This document shows positions 63,996 to 64,000 of a stretch of DNA of 64,000 nt, piece by piece. The notes under the pieces are model-generated. The model worked only from the letters and a program-made list of their open reading frames with translations, searched no databases and had not been told where the DNA came from. A program made the translations under genes and the position numbers. Position 1 is the first letter of the stretch, and each line of letters begins with the position of its first letter. Source of the stretch: Odoribacter sp. AF15-53 (lineage in GTDB: Bacteria > Bacteroidota > Bacteroidia > Bacteroidales > Marinifilaceae); assembly GCF_003479425.1 (NCBI RefSeq), contig NZ_QUHC01000002.1, forward strand, positions 840,577 through 904,576, in the 5' to 3' direction.

Positions 63996-64000
63996 GATGA

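Overview
This 64 kb window is chromosomal DNA from a Bacteroidota bacterium of the order Bacteroidales. Gene content resembles the Odoribacter/Butyricimonas group, but that genus-level guess is inference. The signs are two SusC/SusD outer-membrane uptake pairs (one with an ECF sigma/FecR pair and the DUF4843 and PKD-like lipoproteins common in that group), a UpxY-type capsule antiterminator, an RteC-like gene, a V-type ATPase operon with DUF2764, and promoters of the Bacteroidota type (-33 TTTG, -7 TAnnTTTG). No rRNA, tRNA, CRISPR array or IS element was seen. Most genes lie on the minus strand; 46-54 kb is on the plus strand.

Layout: (1) 1-10.4 kb, an uptake operon: ECF sigma, FecR anti-sigma, SusC with STN domain, SusD, DUF4843 lipoprotein, PKD-like lipoprotein, and a secreted protein cut by the window edge. 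(2) 10.5-12.1 kb, two different YkuD-type L,D-transpeptidases. (3) 12.5-20.8 kb, the V-ATPase operon E-DUF2764-A-B-D-I-K with a four-helix-bundle gene inserted between B and D. (4) 21.0-24.5 kb, a small phage-lysis-like cassette (DUF6266, 3TM holin, amidase, DUF6266, 59-residue membrane protein) next to an RteC-like gene broken at an A7 run. (5) 24.6-45.1 kb, a capsule/exopolysaccharide locus. (6) 46.1-54.0 kb, plus-strand genes: LysR regulator and YeiH transporter; NEW3 protein plus ABC exporter; ExbB/ExbD; DUF4136 lipoprotein and a beta-barrel protein. (7) 54.1-63.9 kb, a second uptake locus: sensor kinase, large zinc metalloprotease, SusC, SusD and a LytTR response regulator, so a two-component system brackets a protease plus SusCD unit.

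The most unusual region is the capsule locus. It has the regulator (UpxY), a membrane 4,6-dehydratase (PglF-like), an aminotransferase (PglE-like), a hexapeptide acetyltransferase (PglD/NeuD-like), an initiating phosphosugar transferase (PglC-like), flippase, polymerase, Wza, Wzc and a CpsB phosphatase. It has no recognisable ordinary glycosyltransferase. In their place are four sugar-transfer-associated ATP-grasp proteins, a fifth CarB-like ATP-grasp ligase, an alanine/saccharopine-dehydrogenase-like enzyme and a secreted Ntn-type amide hydrolase. I infer a surface polymer started on a bacillosamine-type sugar and built or decorated through amide bonds. Its promoter lies between 17-bp inverted repeats (45330-45480) and points away from the locus in this assembly, which looks like a phase-variable promoter in the OFF state. 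Two genes are interrupted at homopolymer runs (24290 and 30915), so slippage or assembly error should also be considered.
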